From Oceanobacillus sojae (GTDB taxonomy: Bacteria > Bacillota > Bacilli > Bacillales > Amphibacillaceae), in assembly GCF_900162665.1 (NCBI RefSeq), contig NZ_LT727813.1, forward strand, positions 340,214-404,213: 64,000 bases of DNA, written 5' to 3'. Positions 9,241 through 17,570 of this stretch are shown here, piece after piece (within the stretch, counting starts at the first letter, position 1; each line of letters starts with the position of its first letter). The notes beneath the pieces were generated by a model that saw nothing but the letters and a program-made list of their open reading frames with translations, did no database searches and was not told the origin of the DNA. The translations under genes were made by a program, and so were the position numbers.

Positions 9241-9930
9241 CTATGCTTCCTCATCTTTTCTCAGACGATAGCCAAATCCCCATACTGTTTCAAGAGGAAT
9301 ATTCTCCATCTTTTTGCGGATTCGTTTCATTAGATCATCCACAGCACGGTCGCTGCCAAAATAATCATCGCCCCATACCTTAACCAGTAATTCCTCACGG
9401 GAAAAAGCACGGTTGGGGTTCTCTGCTAAAAGCAGCAGCATATCATATTCTTTTGCAGTTGTTTCATACTCTATTCCTTCAAAAAATACCCTGCGCTCAT
9501 TCTTATAGACAAGGAGCTGGTCCACCTTGACACGATCATCGGCTTCCTTATCCATGATAGACTTTGGCTGAACCCGTTTGAACAGCCTTTTCATACGGGC
9601 AATTAATTCTCTGGGGCTGAATGGCTTTGTTAAATAATCATCGCCTCCGAGCTCTAATCCCAGAATTTTATCAATTTCCTCATCTTTGGCTGAAATAATA
9701 ATGATCGGAACGTCGCTTTCATTCCTGATCTTTTTGCAAAATTCATAACCGTCCATCCCCGGAAGCATAATATCTAATACCCACATATCGGGAGGATTGT
9801 TTTCCCATAATGTCCAGCCGTCTTCTGCGTTATCTAACACGGTTACCTGGTATCCTTCTTTTTTCAAATAAGCAACGACAATATCTTGTATGTTTTTATC
9901 ATCTTCTATCAAACCGATATGGTATGACAT
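9241..9930 (-). CDS. cssR: CssR-like OmpR-family response regulator
   Basis: A 229-residue regulator. The receiver domain has acidic residues ED at 9-10, the phospho-acceptor Asp 53 in VLDIMLPGMDG, and Lys 102 in TKPF. The winged-helix DNA-binding domain occupies about residues 130-226, with the sequence KVWGDDYFGSDRAVDDL and the C-terminal WGFGYRL. These match my recollection of B. subtilis CssR closely. It is the first gene of a cssR-cssS operon and is divergent from htrA across 299 bases that contain several direct repeats, so autoregulation and htrA activation are both expected. GAGGTGAAG precedes the ATG. Confidence 0.82.
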   Translation of the reverse strand: MSYHIGLIEDDKNIQDIVVAYLKKEGYQVTVLDNAEDGWTLWENNPPDMWVLDIMLPGMDGYEFCKKIRNESDVPIIIISAKDEEIDKILGLELGGDDYLTKPFSPRELIARMKRLFKRVQPKSIMDKEADDRVKVDQLLVYKNERRVFFEGIEYETTAKEYDMLLLLAENPNRAFSREELLVKVWGDDYFGSDRAVDDLMKRIRKKMENIPLETVWGFGYRLRKDEEA

Positions 9931-10046
9931 ATGTTCTTCACCTCTTCAAATACAATATAAACTGGAAGTTCTTTTCCTGCAAATAAGGCTTGCATACTGA
10001 ATATAGTTATAGTTTAGAAAGAGCTATGGAATATTTCTGTCAGCCT

Positions 10047-10195
10047 GTATACATCTTTCCAAGTATACATTTTATAGAATTTCATTTTACACTATCTATT
10101 TTTACATGAATATACATCCAATGACAAATCAAGTTCAAGATTACACAGTTTTTACACAATTATACCAAAGGATTTCCCACGGTACGCACTATAAT
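10047..10195 (+). promoter_or_regulatory. htrA control region with direct repeats and -10 box
   Basis: GTATACAT occurs at 10047-10054 and 10063-10070. TTACAC or TTACAT occurs at 10087, 10102, 10141 and 10152; the last two are spaced exactly 11 bases, one helical turn. A consensus TATAAT lies at 10190-10195 with no recognisable -35 box 17 bases upstream, as expected for an activated promoter. These repeats are the best candidates for CssR binding sites. The assignment is inferred from position. Confidence 0.5.
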
Positions 10196-10229
10196 AAAGA
10201 TAAATCAAATAACTTGGAGGTGCTTTACA

Positions 10230-11582
10230 ATGAGTAATAACGATTATCAAAATGAAAAAAATGAACATGTACCGGGTGAGATGGAAAATAAAGATACTTA
10301 TCCTGACGATGAAGCATCGACAATTGAAGAAAATAGATCAGAGCAAGATTCGACAAATGAACAGCAAACAACATATACTGCTTCATCAGAAACAAAACCG
10401 GAAAGACCCAAAAAGTCTAAAGGCTGGGTCCGCGGTTTTTTTAGCGGAGCGCTTGGAGGAATTGTTTCTGCCGTACTCGTTATCATGCTCCTGGGAAATC
10501 AATTATTGTCAGCTTCCAGTGATGCGGTGAATCCGGCTGGAGAACAAAGCGCAACATCCGGCGAGCCGTCGGAGTCCGTCATCCCTACCCTGGCCTCAGA
10601 TGATGCTGATGTGTCTGCTGATGTCTCTGAGGTATCCAAAGCGGTGGTCGGAGTCATCAATATGCAGCAGCAAAACCTTTGGGAAGACAGCCAGGAAGCT
10701 GGAACCGGATCAGGAATCATTTATAAAAAAGAAGACGGAAAGGCTTATGTTATCACGAATAACCACGTTGTAGAAGGTGCTGAGCAAGTCCAAGTGGCTC
10801 TGGATGAAGAACATCAGGTAGATGCAACAGTACTTGGAAAAGATGCTTTAACAGACTTGGCAGTACTTGAAATTGATGGTGAATACGTCGACACAGTAGC
10901 TAATTTAGGATCCAGTGAAGATACGCAAGTTGGGGAAACAGTACTTGCTATTGGGAACCCTCTTGGAATGGACTTTAATAACAGTGTAACAAAAGGTATT
11001 ATCAGTGGATTAAACCGTTCTGTAGAAGTAGATACAAATGGGGACGGGGCTGCTGACTGGGTAACGGAGGTTCTGCAGACAGACGCAGCAATTAACCCTG
11101 GTAACAGTGGCGGAGCATTAGTAAATTCAAACGGGGATGTTATTGGAATTAACTCTATGAAAATTTCTCAAAGTCAAGTAGAAGGTATTGGTTTTGCTAT
11201 CCCAATTAACGAAGCTCTCCCAATCATTGAAAAACTGGAAACAGACGGTGAGGTATCCCGTCCATTAATCGGTATTTCTACTGCGCCATTAAGTCAAGTA
11301 CCGGCAGAATATCAACAGAAAATTCAGCTTCCTGAGGATGTAGATGGCGGCATGGTAATTGCAAATGTACAGCCAAATTCTCCAGCAGATAATGCTAATC
11401 TGCAGCAATTTGATGTCATTACCAAAATCAATGGAAATCCTGTCACATCTATTATCGATCTCCGGAAAGAGCTTTATGCTCAAGGTCAGGCTGGGGAGCA
11501 CGTAGAAATCGAATTTATACGTGACGGTGAAGTACATTCCATTACATTAAAAATGGATGAGCTTCAAACAAATGAATCTTAA
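10230..11582 (+). CDS. htrA: HtrA-like membrane-anchored serine protease
   Basis: A 450-residue quality-control protease. An acidic, disordered cytoplasmic tail (1-60) and a basic stretch precede one transmembrane helix (about 70-93). The trypsin-like domain has the catalytic triad His 179 in TNNHV, Asp 209 in LTDLA and Ser 293 in GNSGGAL. One PDZ domain covers about 345-440. This is the normal Bacillus HtrA/HtrB layout, facing the cell wall. GGAGGTG precedes the ATG. It degrades misfolded exported proteins. The divergent cssRS-like system is its likely activator. Confidence 0.95.
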   Translation: MSNNDYQNEKNEHVPGEMENKDTYPDDEASTIEENRSEQDSTNEQQTTYTASSETKPERPKKSKGWVRGFFSGALGGIVSAVLVIMLLGNQLLSASSDAVNPAGEQSATSGEPSESVIPTLASDDADVSADVSEVSKAVVGVINMQQQNLWEDSQEAGTGSGIIYKKEDGKAYVITNNHVVEGAEQVQVALDEEHQVDATVLGKDALTDLAVLEIDGEYVDTVANLGSSEDTQVGETVLAIGNPLGMDFNNSVTKGIISGLNRSVEVDTNGDGAADWVTEVLQTDAAINPGNSGGALVNSNGDVIGINSMKISQSQVEGIGFAIPINEALPIIEKLETDGEVSRPLIGISTAPLSQVPAEYQQKIQLPEDVDGGMVIANVQPNSPADNANLQQFDVITKINGNPVTSIIDLRKELYAQGQAGEHVEIEFIRDGEVHSITLKMDELQTNES

Positions 11583-11621
11583 TCAAAAATAAGAAGTGCA
11601 ACTGGTATTTACAGAAATATT

Positions 11622-11670
11622 AGAAGCGGCATGCAGGAGCATATCACAACTCTGCATGCCGCTTCTTTTT
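11622..11670 (+). terminator. Terminator of htrA
   Basis: AGAAGCGGCATGCAG pairs perfectly with CTGCATGCCGCTTCT and is followed by TTTTTAT. Confidence 0.9.
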
Positions 11671-11829
11671 ATGTATGATTTTTTTCAGAATAATATTGAT
11701 TTCTGCGCATAGGATACGTTGAATTGGTAATTATATCGGAAAAACCAAGAAAGTCACTTTGTCTTTAAAACGGTGGTGTTCTTGCCAAGGAGATGTGTTT
11801 TTTTCCTTCTTTCAAAGAAAAGAAACTAA

Positions 11830-12030
11830 TTCTAGCGGAAGAAATACACGGAGACTCCTGTGGGAAAGCGCAAAACGGAAAAGGAAGTTCGGTTAAGTTC
11901 GCGACGTCCTGTCGCAACACCGAACTGACATACATCCTGTATGCCTCCTCGAAAAAAAGTGCTCTTCTTTTTTTCGAGGAGATGAGCTCGGGGCCCACGG
12001 AAAGCGTAGTGTATTTCTGGAGCGGCTATT
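11830..12030. repeat. Structured intergenic repeat, copy 1
   Basis: An imperfect palindrome of about 200 bases. The outer arms are GCGGAAGAAATACAC (left, about 11835-11849) and GTGTATTTCTGGAGCGG (right, 12009-12025). Conserved blocks GGAGACTCCTGTGGGA and CCCACGGAAAGCG lie just inside the arms. Nested hairpins follow, including GCGAC-GTCCT-GTCGC, CATAC-ATCCT-GTATG and a long stem around CTCCTCGAAAAAAAG. The same inner blocks, with different but still complementary arms, recur at 28140. Elements of this look are common between Bacillaceae genes. Apparent reading frames here (for example 11793-12035) are artefacts of the palindrome. Confidence 0.75.
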
Positions 12031-12203
12031 CTTAAGCATTTTTATATTCTTTCTTATTCTTCAAACAAGTCTATTTGAACATCCTCTTTAATAAGAAAAT
12101 CAATCCAATAACCCCTACCTTTCCTCCTAAAAATCCTATATAATTAACAATCAAAGCAGGATTTATCTTATCTTGTCGAATTATTTTGAAAGGAAGTGAT
12201 TTT

Positions 12204-13076
12204 TTGATTTGTCCATCATGTAATCAAGAAACGGAGGAAGGAAAGTTTTGTACGAAATGCGGGCAGCCTTTACAGCAGGAAAGCACATCTAATCAAGCTG
12301 ATGAGCCTGTAGAAGCTGTTAAATCAACGAATGAGCCTGCTTACACAGAACAGATAAATGAATCTGTAAATGCACAGTTCAGTCAAGAACAGGCAGCACC
12401 AACTGCAGAAACAGCAGGTCAAACTGCCCAACAACAGCAGCCGGCAACAACTCCTTACACCATGGGTGATTTAGGTGAAGCGGTTAAAAATGCCTCAGGC
12501 GGATTTGGCCGGTTCGCGCTTAATCAGCTGAAATCCCCCGGGAAAGCAAGAAGCCTTACAGAACAAAGCTGGGTTTCCGGAGCAATAACAATTGTATTAA
12601 CAGCACTTTTATATACGATCATATTGTACATTACACTTAATGAAATTTCTTCCTCATCACCACCATTTGTGGAATCTTTTTTAGTGCCTTTTCTTAAATT
12701 CTTACTATTCTTTGTTATCTCTGTCGCCGTAATTTTCGGCACAGGAAAACTTATGGGCAGCCAGGACAATTTCTTTAGTACAACTGCAAAAACCGGCGGT
12801 TATCTTCTTCCTTATACAGTGCTTTTTCTTGCAGTGTATTTGTTAGCAGGCATTGGGCTGGATTTCATGATTTATGTCATGTTTTTGGCTATTCTTGCAC
12901 CAATTTTAATTATACCGACTTATGTATTAATGGAATCCCTCCCAAGAGAAATTGATAAGGTATACGCACTTATGGTTGTTTACTTAATACAGCTGATCTC
13001 CGGTTACTATTTGTTCCTGAGGACGTTTTTTGTTACTATATTTGAAAGTATGATGGGTTCCTTCCCTTTTTTCTAA
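12204..13076 (+). CDS. Zinc-ribbon membrane protein of unknown function
   Basis: A 290-residue protein. It begins with a zinc ribbon (CPSCNQETEEGKFCTKCG, two CxxC pairs at about residues 3-20), then a Gln/Ala/Thr-rich linker to about residue 95, then five predicted membrane helices. The C-terminal part resembles Yip1-like membrane domains. The start chosen is the TTG six bases after AAGGAAGTG, not the upstream TTG that would include that site. It is flanked by a repeat and a terminator, so monocistronic. Proteins of this layout are common in Bacillaceae without assigned function. Confidence 0.75.
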   Translation: MICPSCNQETEEGKFCTKCGQPLQQESTSNQADEPVEAVKSTNEPAYTEQINESVNAQFSQEQAAPTAETAGQTAQQQQPATTPYTMGDLGEAVKNASGGFGRFALNQLKSPGKARSLTEQSWVSGAITIVLTALLYTIILYITLNEISSSSPPFVESFLVPFLKFLLFFVISVAVIFGTGKLMGSQDNFFSTTAKTGGYLLPYTVLFLAVYLLAGIGLDFMIYVMFLAILAPILIIPTYVLMESLPREIDKVYALMVVYLIQLISGYYLFLRTFFVTIFESMMGSFPFF

Positions 13077-13123
13077 ATTGCCTTTATTAGTGAAAGCAGT
13101 CATTTATTTTTTTCATTTGTGAA

Positions 13124-13168
13124 CAAAAACTGCTCCTCTACATATAAGTTGAGGAAGCAGTTTTTTTT
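13124..13168 (+). terminator. Terminator of zinc-ribbon gene
   Basis: AAAAACTGCT-CCTC pairs with GAGG-AAGCAGTTTTT, ending in eight T. Confidence 0.8.
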
Positions 13169-13209
13169 GTGCACCTTCTAATCCAGCTGGTTTTCGGGCA
13201 CTTTTCAGT

Positions 13210-13821
13210 TTATTCTTCATCGTCAATTCTCTGTTCATATGCCTCATGATTAGGCATCACACCTGTATACTTTCCTTCTATGTCTGCTGCCAGAAAGTCT
13301 TCTGGGTCAATTTCTTTTTCTTCTTCATCTCCAAATTCATTGAAATTCCCTGCATACTCTATAGAAGAACTGGATGTTCCATATTGTCTGACGTCTTCCC
13401 AGCTATTTTCTCCACCATCATCTCTGCCTTTAAATACTTCTTTGGGCGGTGTATCCCCATGATAAGCTGGCTTCTCTGCATGCTCCACACAACAATCAGC
13501 AGTCGGCAAGGCTTCTAAGCGCTCCGGGTCAATATTTCCTCCACACACCTTACAGATACCATATGTCCCTTCCTCCATTGCATGAAGAGAATTGTTTATC
13601 TCTTCCAGTTCTGATTCCGCAAGTCTTCGTAAAGCACTGTCCCTCTCTTTGTCAAAAAGCTCTGTTCCAGTATCAGCGGGATGATTATCGTAATTAGATA
13701 ATTCTCCTGATACTTCTTGACTGAATTCATATATTGCCTCTGTCTCCTGGTTTATTTTTTCGATTAATTCCTCCTGCCTGGCAAGAATACGTTTTTTCAG
13801 CTGATTTATATTGATCTTCAT
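13210..13821 (-). CDS. yteA: YteA-like DksA/TraR C4-type zinc-finger protein
   Basis: A 203-residue protein with an N-terminal coiled coil (about residues 5-75), a TraR/DksA zinc finger, and an acidic C-terminal tail. The finger reads CKVCGG, then 16 residues, then CCVEH, so the last ligand is His rather than Cys, as is usual in YteA relatives. The start is the ATG after GGGGGAGGAG; an upstream in-frame ATG has no such site. YteA-family genes are associated with sporulation. The exact function is unknown, and binding to RNA polymerase is only inferred from the fold. Confidence 0.85.
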   Translation of the reverse strand: MKININQLKKRILARQEELIEKINQETEAIYEFSQEVSGELSNYDNHPADTGTELFDKERDSALRRLAESELEEINNSLHAMEEGTYGICKVCGGNIDPERLEALPTADCCVEHAEKPAYHGDTPPKEVFKGRDDGGENSWEDVRQYGTSSSSIEYAGNFNEFGDEEEKEIDPEDFLAADIEGKYTGVMPNHEAYEQRIDDEE

Positions 13822-14045
13822 TGTTCTCCTCCCCCTATATATATTCATAAGCAACTGCTGTTTTAATGTGAAATCATTTTATACTATATGTATCCTGCAT
13901 GATTCAATGCAAGGCAATCGTTGCCAAGTTAAATAAGAATAATTTTATGTAAAGTTCTAAAATCCAATTAACTGAAAATAGTTGCGTTTCGCAAATTTTC
14001 GTGACAAACTCAAGGTAAAGCATCTATACAAAGGAGATGGATATA

Positions 14046-14942
14046 ATGATAACTGCAGAAACAGCAACAATTGGCTTTATTGGTTTAGGTGTTATGGGGA
14101 AAAGCATGGTAAAAAATTTAATGGATGCCGGCTATCGCCTGCATGTTTACACAAGAACAAAATCGAAAGCGGAAGAGCTGTTAGAAATCGGTGCAAATTG
14201 GCACGAGGATCCGGCCAGCTTAGCAAAGGCAAGCGATGTCATTATTACGATGGTCGGTTATCCTGCAGATGTAGAAAAAGTCTATTTTGGAGATAACGGC
14301 ATTTTAAAAAATGCGAAAAAAAATACTTATGTTATTGATATGACAACCTCCAAGCCCAGCTTAGCAATTGAAATTTATAAAGCAGCAAAAAAAGAGGGGC
14401 TGGCAGCTTTAGATGCCCCTGTCTCCGGTGGAGATATCGGGGCAAAAAATGGTACATTGGCAATCATGGCCGGCGGAGATAAAAAAGCTTTTGATGAAAT
14501 TGCTCCAATATTTCGCGTTTTAGGTGAAAGAATTCATTTACTTGGACCTGCCGGGGCAGGACAGCATACGAAAATGGCAAATCAAATTGCTATCGCAACC
14601 AATATGATCGGAGTTTGTGAATCAATTATATATGCAAAAAAGGCCGGATTAAATACAGAAGAAGTACTCGCAACCATTTCTACCGGAGCTGCTGCCAGCT
14701 TTTCTTTATCCAATTTAGGTAAAAGAATGCTTGAACGGGATTATGAGCCCGGATTTTATGTGAAGCATTTTATTAAGGACATGGAAATCGCTTTAGAATC
14801 TGCCCATACTATGGGGATGCCGGCGCCCGGGCTGGAATTATCATTAAAGCTCTATAAAGAATTAGCTGACATGGGTGAAGCTGACAGCGGAACACAGGCC
14901 CTGATTAAATTACTTGCGCATGAAGCAGAGCTGACATTATAA
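14046..14942 (+). CDS. NAD(P)-dependent beta-hydroxyacid dehydrogenase (YkwC-like)
   Basis: A 298-residue enzyme of the 3-hydroxyisobutyrate dehydrogenase family. The Rossmann motif GLGVMG is at residues 13-18, the substrate-binding DAPVSGGDIGA near 122-132, and the catalytic Lys region GAGQHTKMANQ near 165-180. An all-helical C-terminal domain follows. The ATG at 14046 has AAGGAG nine bases upstream and is preferred over the ATG three codons earlier. Substrates in the family include 3-hydroxyisobutyrate, tartronate semialdehyde and 6-phosphogluconate-like acids; the exact one cannot be fixed. Closest in feel to B. subtilis YkwC. Confidence 0.88.
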   Translation: MITAETATIGFIGLGVMGKSMVKNLMDAGYRLHVYTRTKSKAEELLEIGANWHEDPASLAKASDVIITMVGYPADVEKVYFGDNGILKNAKKNTYVIDMTTSKPSLAIEIYKAAKKEGLAALDAPVSGGDIGAKNGTLAIMAGGDKKAFDEIAPIFRVLGERIHLLGPAGAGQHTKMANQIAIATNMIGVCESIIYAKKAGLNTEEVLATISTGAAASFSLSNLGKRMLERDYEPGFYVKHFIKDMEIALESAHTMGMPAPGLELSLKLYKELADMGEADSGTQALIKLLAHEAELTL

Positions 14943-14962
14943 GAAAGCTCATTTTCAACATT

Positions 14963-15003
14963 AAAAAACCTCGAATGTCTCTAGAAAACATTCGAGGTTT
15001 TTT
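14963..15003 (+). terminator. Bidirectional terminator
   Basis: AAAAAACCTCGAATGT and ACATTCGAGGTTTTTT form a 16-base-pair stem. It lies between convergent genes and probably also serves the cold-shock gene. Confidence 0.9.
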
Positions 15004-15043
15004 AACAGGTTAACCCTGGCTTTTTATATTACTCATATTTGAA

Positions 15044-15241
15044 TTAAATACGAACAACGTTTGCCGCTTGTGGGCCACGGTTGCCTTCAACGATTTCGAA
15101 TTCAACATCTTGACCTTCTTCAAGAGTTTTGAATCCTTCAGCTTGAATTGCAGAGAAGTGTACGAATACGTCGTCTCCGTCTTCACGCTCGATGAAACCA
15201 AAACCTTTTTCTGCATTAAACCATTTTACTTTACCAGTCAT
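15044..15241 (-). CDS. Cold-shock protein (CspA/CspB family)
   Basis: A 65-residue single cold-shock domain beginning [12 protein letters not shown]1 is KGFGFIER (about residues 13-20) and RNP2 is VFVHF (about 26-30). It binds single-stranded nucleic acid and acts as an RNA chaperone in the cytoplasm. AAGGAGG precedes the ATG by eight bases. A consensus-like promoter 110 bases upstream implies a long 5' leader, as seen in cold-inducible csp genes where the leader controls stability and translation. Confidence 0.96.
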   Translation of the reverse strand: MTGKVKWFNAEKGFGFIEREDGDDVFVHFSAIQAEGFKTLEEGQDVEFEIVEGNRGPQAANVVRI

Positions 15242-15358
15242 TATCATGACCTCCTTATACAAGATATGCAAAGTCATTGAAACCTAAATACTTTTACACC
15301 GTCTTGGAAAAGAGATCGTAAAGTATTCTTGTAACTCCAATTACCTTTTGCAAGTATT

Positions 15359-15387
15359 ATTTTAACCCCTTTCATAAAAAAATGCAA
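15359..15387 (-). promoter_or_regulatory. Sigma-A promoter of the cold-shock gene
   Basis: On the minus strand TTGCAT and TAAAAT are separated by 17 bases. Predicted transcription start near 15352 gives a leader of about 110 bases before the csp ATG. Confidence 0.65.
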
Positions 15388-15551
15388 GTGAATATCAGTG
15401 AGTATTATTAAACAAAATTCGACGTTTTTCAATGGAAGAAGCGTTTTCATAAAACTGCAGCTACGGCTTCAATAAAATCCATATTCTCTTATAATTACCA
15501 AAAATAACAAACATATATTTTTTTCTGTTAAAAATGGGAGAAAATACTGAT

Positions 15552-15737
15552 AGAGCGTGTTCAAAAAGTGCTATAAGTGCATTCTTGCTCGTATGATGTG
15601 CTGAAATACGAAGTTGATCCATTCGTGTGAATGGTAATTCACACGCCTTTCAGCAGAGCTGAAAGGTAGCAGTATAGTGAATCAAGAGCGCATCTAGATG
15701 AAAGAATAGTCATTTAGGCACTTTTTGAACACGCTCT
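15552..15737. mobile_element. MITE-like inverted-repeat element, full copy
   Basis: The terminal inverted repeats are perfect over 20 bases: AGAGCGTGTTCAAAAAGTGC at 15552-15571 and its complement at 15718-15737. The 146-base interior has internal hairpins (for example CACACGCCTTTCAGC region) and no reading frame. Related ends occur at 19350, 42893 and 50690. The repeated, non-coding, TIR-bounded structure fits a miniature element moved by a transposase elsewhere in the genome. Confidence 0.75.
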
Positions 15738-15794
15738 AATATAAAAGGAAATTTATTCAACGGCAATCTTTCATCCAGTTCCATTACACTAAAT

Positions 15795-15832
15795 TAAACT
15801 CCCCTTATATATTATATAAAGGGAGTTCGGAT
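15795..15832 (-). terminator. Probable terminator of CotX-like gene
   Basis: AACTCCCCTT/AAGGGAGTT arms around an AT-rich loop. The flanking T-run is weak. Confidence 0.4.
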
Positions 15833-15872
15833 AAGTGACTTGCTTCTTTTTTTATTTTTACTGCAGCAGTTT

Positions 15873-16304
15873 TTATAAAATATCCAGACTTACTACAATC
15901 GCCAGCAGCAATTGAATTAACAGCTGAATATTAATTGCAATATCAACATCTGTTGTTGTTATATTAACATTTTTCGATTTTTCAACAATGGTTTTTTGAC
16001 GGTTGCTTTGTTTCGTTTTCATCACTTGTTCTAAATCCTGGAAAACAGCCTTTGCCTTATCTGAATCACCTAATGAAATACTGAGGACTAGAGCAATAGC
16101 CACTTCAATACCTACCTGTAAGCTGATGGCTGCTTGTGTATCAGTTGTTGTTACAGTAACTCCCTCGGAGTCTTTAATAATTATCCATTCCTCGGAGGAC
16201 TGCTTCGTTACGTTCTTTTGTTTTGCATCCTGCTCTACATCTGCTTGATTGTTACGGTCGTCATCACAGTAGTCTAAAGCTCTCCACTCTTTTTTGTGCA
16301 TCAT
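15873..16304 (-). CDS. CotX-domain spore coat protein (143 aa)
   Basis: Two tandem versions of the CotX/CotV motif are visible: IIIKDSEGVTVTTTDTQAAISLQ (about residues 42-64, first half) and a second ITTTDVDIAINIQLLIQL near 115-132. CotX and CotV belong to the insoluble coat/crust fraction of Bacillus spores (CotVWXYZ). The N-terminus is charged and Lys/Asp rich. AAAGGAG precedes a double ATG. It follows a longer paralogue by 34 bases and probably shares its mother-cell promoter. In B. subtilis such genes are expressed late under sigma-K and GerE. Confidence 0.82.
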   Translation of the reverse strand: MMHKKEWRALDYCDDDRNNQADVEQDAKQKNVTKQSSEEWIIIKDSEGVTVTTTDTQAAISLQVGIEVAIALVLSISLGDSDKAKAVFQDLEQVMKTKQSNRQKTIVEKSKNVNITTTDVDIAINIQLLIQLLLAIVVSLDIL

Positions 16305-16338
16305 TTTATTTTACACTCCTTTCTATACCATATTGGGA

Positions 16339-16872
16339 TTACAGAATATCAATCATGATTACCAGAGCAATGAGTATTTGTAAAAGCAGCTGAATATTTA
16401 CCGAAATATCAGTGTCCGTTGTTGTAACAGTTGCATCTTTTGTATTATAGATAAATATTTTTTGTTTATTTACTTGACTGGAACTGATTGTTTGCATTAA
16501 TTCTTGTTCGACTGCTTCTTCATCTGCAGAATCAGCAATAGATAAACGAATAACAATGGAAATAGCTAATTGTAAAGCGGCTTGCAGAGAGGCACTGATC
16601 TGAGTGTCTGTTGAGTTCACTGTGATATTGCATGATTCTTTTACCCAGATAACCTCTGCAGATTCCTGCTCCATATACGAATATTCATCGCCATCCTGAA
16701 CAACACTTGCCTCACCAAAATTCGGGCTAAAGGAATTTTCAAAATAAGCTGGTGCAGATTGGTAATTATTTGTATCGCAGTCTGTTTCTTTAGGTTGACA
16801 CGCATAATCGTCTCCATATAAATCTTCATGGAAACGATTTGTTCCTTCTGTTTTACTTCTGTAGACAGACAT
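16339..16872 (-). CDS. CotX-domain spore coat protein (177 aa)
   Basis: A longer paralogue of the preceding product. It has an extra 75-residue Tyr/Asp/Asn-rich N-terminal region with two Cys, then the repeated motif ITVNSTDTQISASLQ near 83-97 and VTTTDTDISVNIQLLLQ near 148-164. The two proteins share about the same C-terminal half, indicating duplication. The ATG seven bases after AAAGGAGTG is preferred to an adjoining TTG. A CATAAATTA box on the minus strand at 16904-16912 fits the CATAnnnTA -10 of sigma-K promoters. Confidence 0.82.
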   Translation of the reverse strand: MSVYRSKTEGTNRFHEDLYGDDYACQPKETDCDTNNYQSAPAYFENSFSPNFGEASVVQDGDEYSYMEQESAEVIWVKESCNITVNSTDTQISASLQAALQLAISIVIRLSIADSADEEAVEQELMQTISSSQVNKQKIFIYNTKDATVTTTDTDISVNIQLLLQILIALVIMIDIL

Positions 16873-16903
16873 CAATTAACACTCCTTTCTAAAAGTACTA
16901 AAA

Positions 16904-16912
16904 TAATTTATG
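16904..16912 (-). promoter_or_regulatory. Candidate sigma-K -10 element
   Basis: CATAAATTA on the minus strand matches CATAnnnTA, about 32 bases before the coat gene ATG. No clear -35 AC was seen, so this is tentative. Confidence 0.35.
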
Positions 16913-17086
16913 GTATTGATAACTATACTTCCTGTACACCTGCACAAAGAACACGGAAAATAACAAAATCACCTAGTCCAAATTTAGGGAATATGCAATA
17001 AAAGAAGCCTTATAAAGAGAAAATTTCTTTTCATCTTTAATCTAATACAAACAGGAATAGCATCATGGCGTTTTTACTGCCACATA

Positions 17087-17122
17087 AAAATGTGAAGAAA
17101 TAATTGATTTTCTCCACATTTT
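17087..17122 (-). terminator. Terminator of CotW-like gene
   Basis: AAAATGTG-AGAAA pairs with TTTCT-CACATTTT. On the minus strand it is followed by a T-run. Confidence 0.7.
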
Positions 17123-17130
17123 CAAAATCA

Positions 17131-17343
17131 CTATTCTTCCGTTTTAGATTCGTTCCTTTTTTGCTGAAACTCCTCCACTTGCTGTTTTAGATCTGCAACC
17201 ATTTCCTTCAGCATTTCGCGCTGCTTTTCAGAAAGATTATTTTTGACCTCTTCCGGTTTGATACCATTTTTACGAAAAACACTGTCTACCATTACCTCAA
17301 CCAATTTATCCGGCATATTTACTTTTTTTGATGATTCACTCAT
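17131..17343 (-). CDS. CotW-like small helical protein
   Basis: A 70-residue, highly charged helical protein with no membrane segment. The stretch from MPDKLVEVMVDSVFRKNGI to EFQQKR resembles the N-terminal part of B. subtilis CotW as I remember it (a long helix after a FxKxGI turn). CotW is about 105 residues, so this would be a short form. Its position next to two CotX-domain genes supports a coat role. It has its own AAGGAGG site and terminator. Without alignment the CotW assignment stays an inference. Confidence 0.55.
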   Translation of the reverse strand: MSESSKKVNMPDKLVEVMVDSVFRKNGIKPEEVKNNLSEKQREMLKEMVADLKQQVEEFQQKRNESKTEE

Positions 17344-17570
17344 TGTTTTATCCTCCTTCCATCATAGATACTTCATTTTATGGAGAGCAGGACCAGATTG
17401 ATTATGCTCAAGTCCAAGGGCTTCTAAATAATGGTGGAGACATTTCATTGTTATAGACTGGAATCAAGCAGAAAAACATGCTAAAATAAAAAATTGCAAG
17501 ACGAAAAATGAATAAACGAAACCAGACTCATTTGTATCTTGCAAATATAAATGAACAGGTGGTAAACCAA

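Noticed and set aside
11765..12035. Overlapping 77- to 80-codon frames on both strands.
   Set aside because: They run across the palindromic repeat, have no ribosome binding sites, and mirror each other as expected from inverted repeats.
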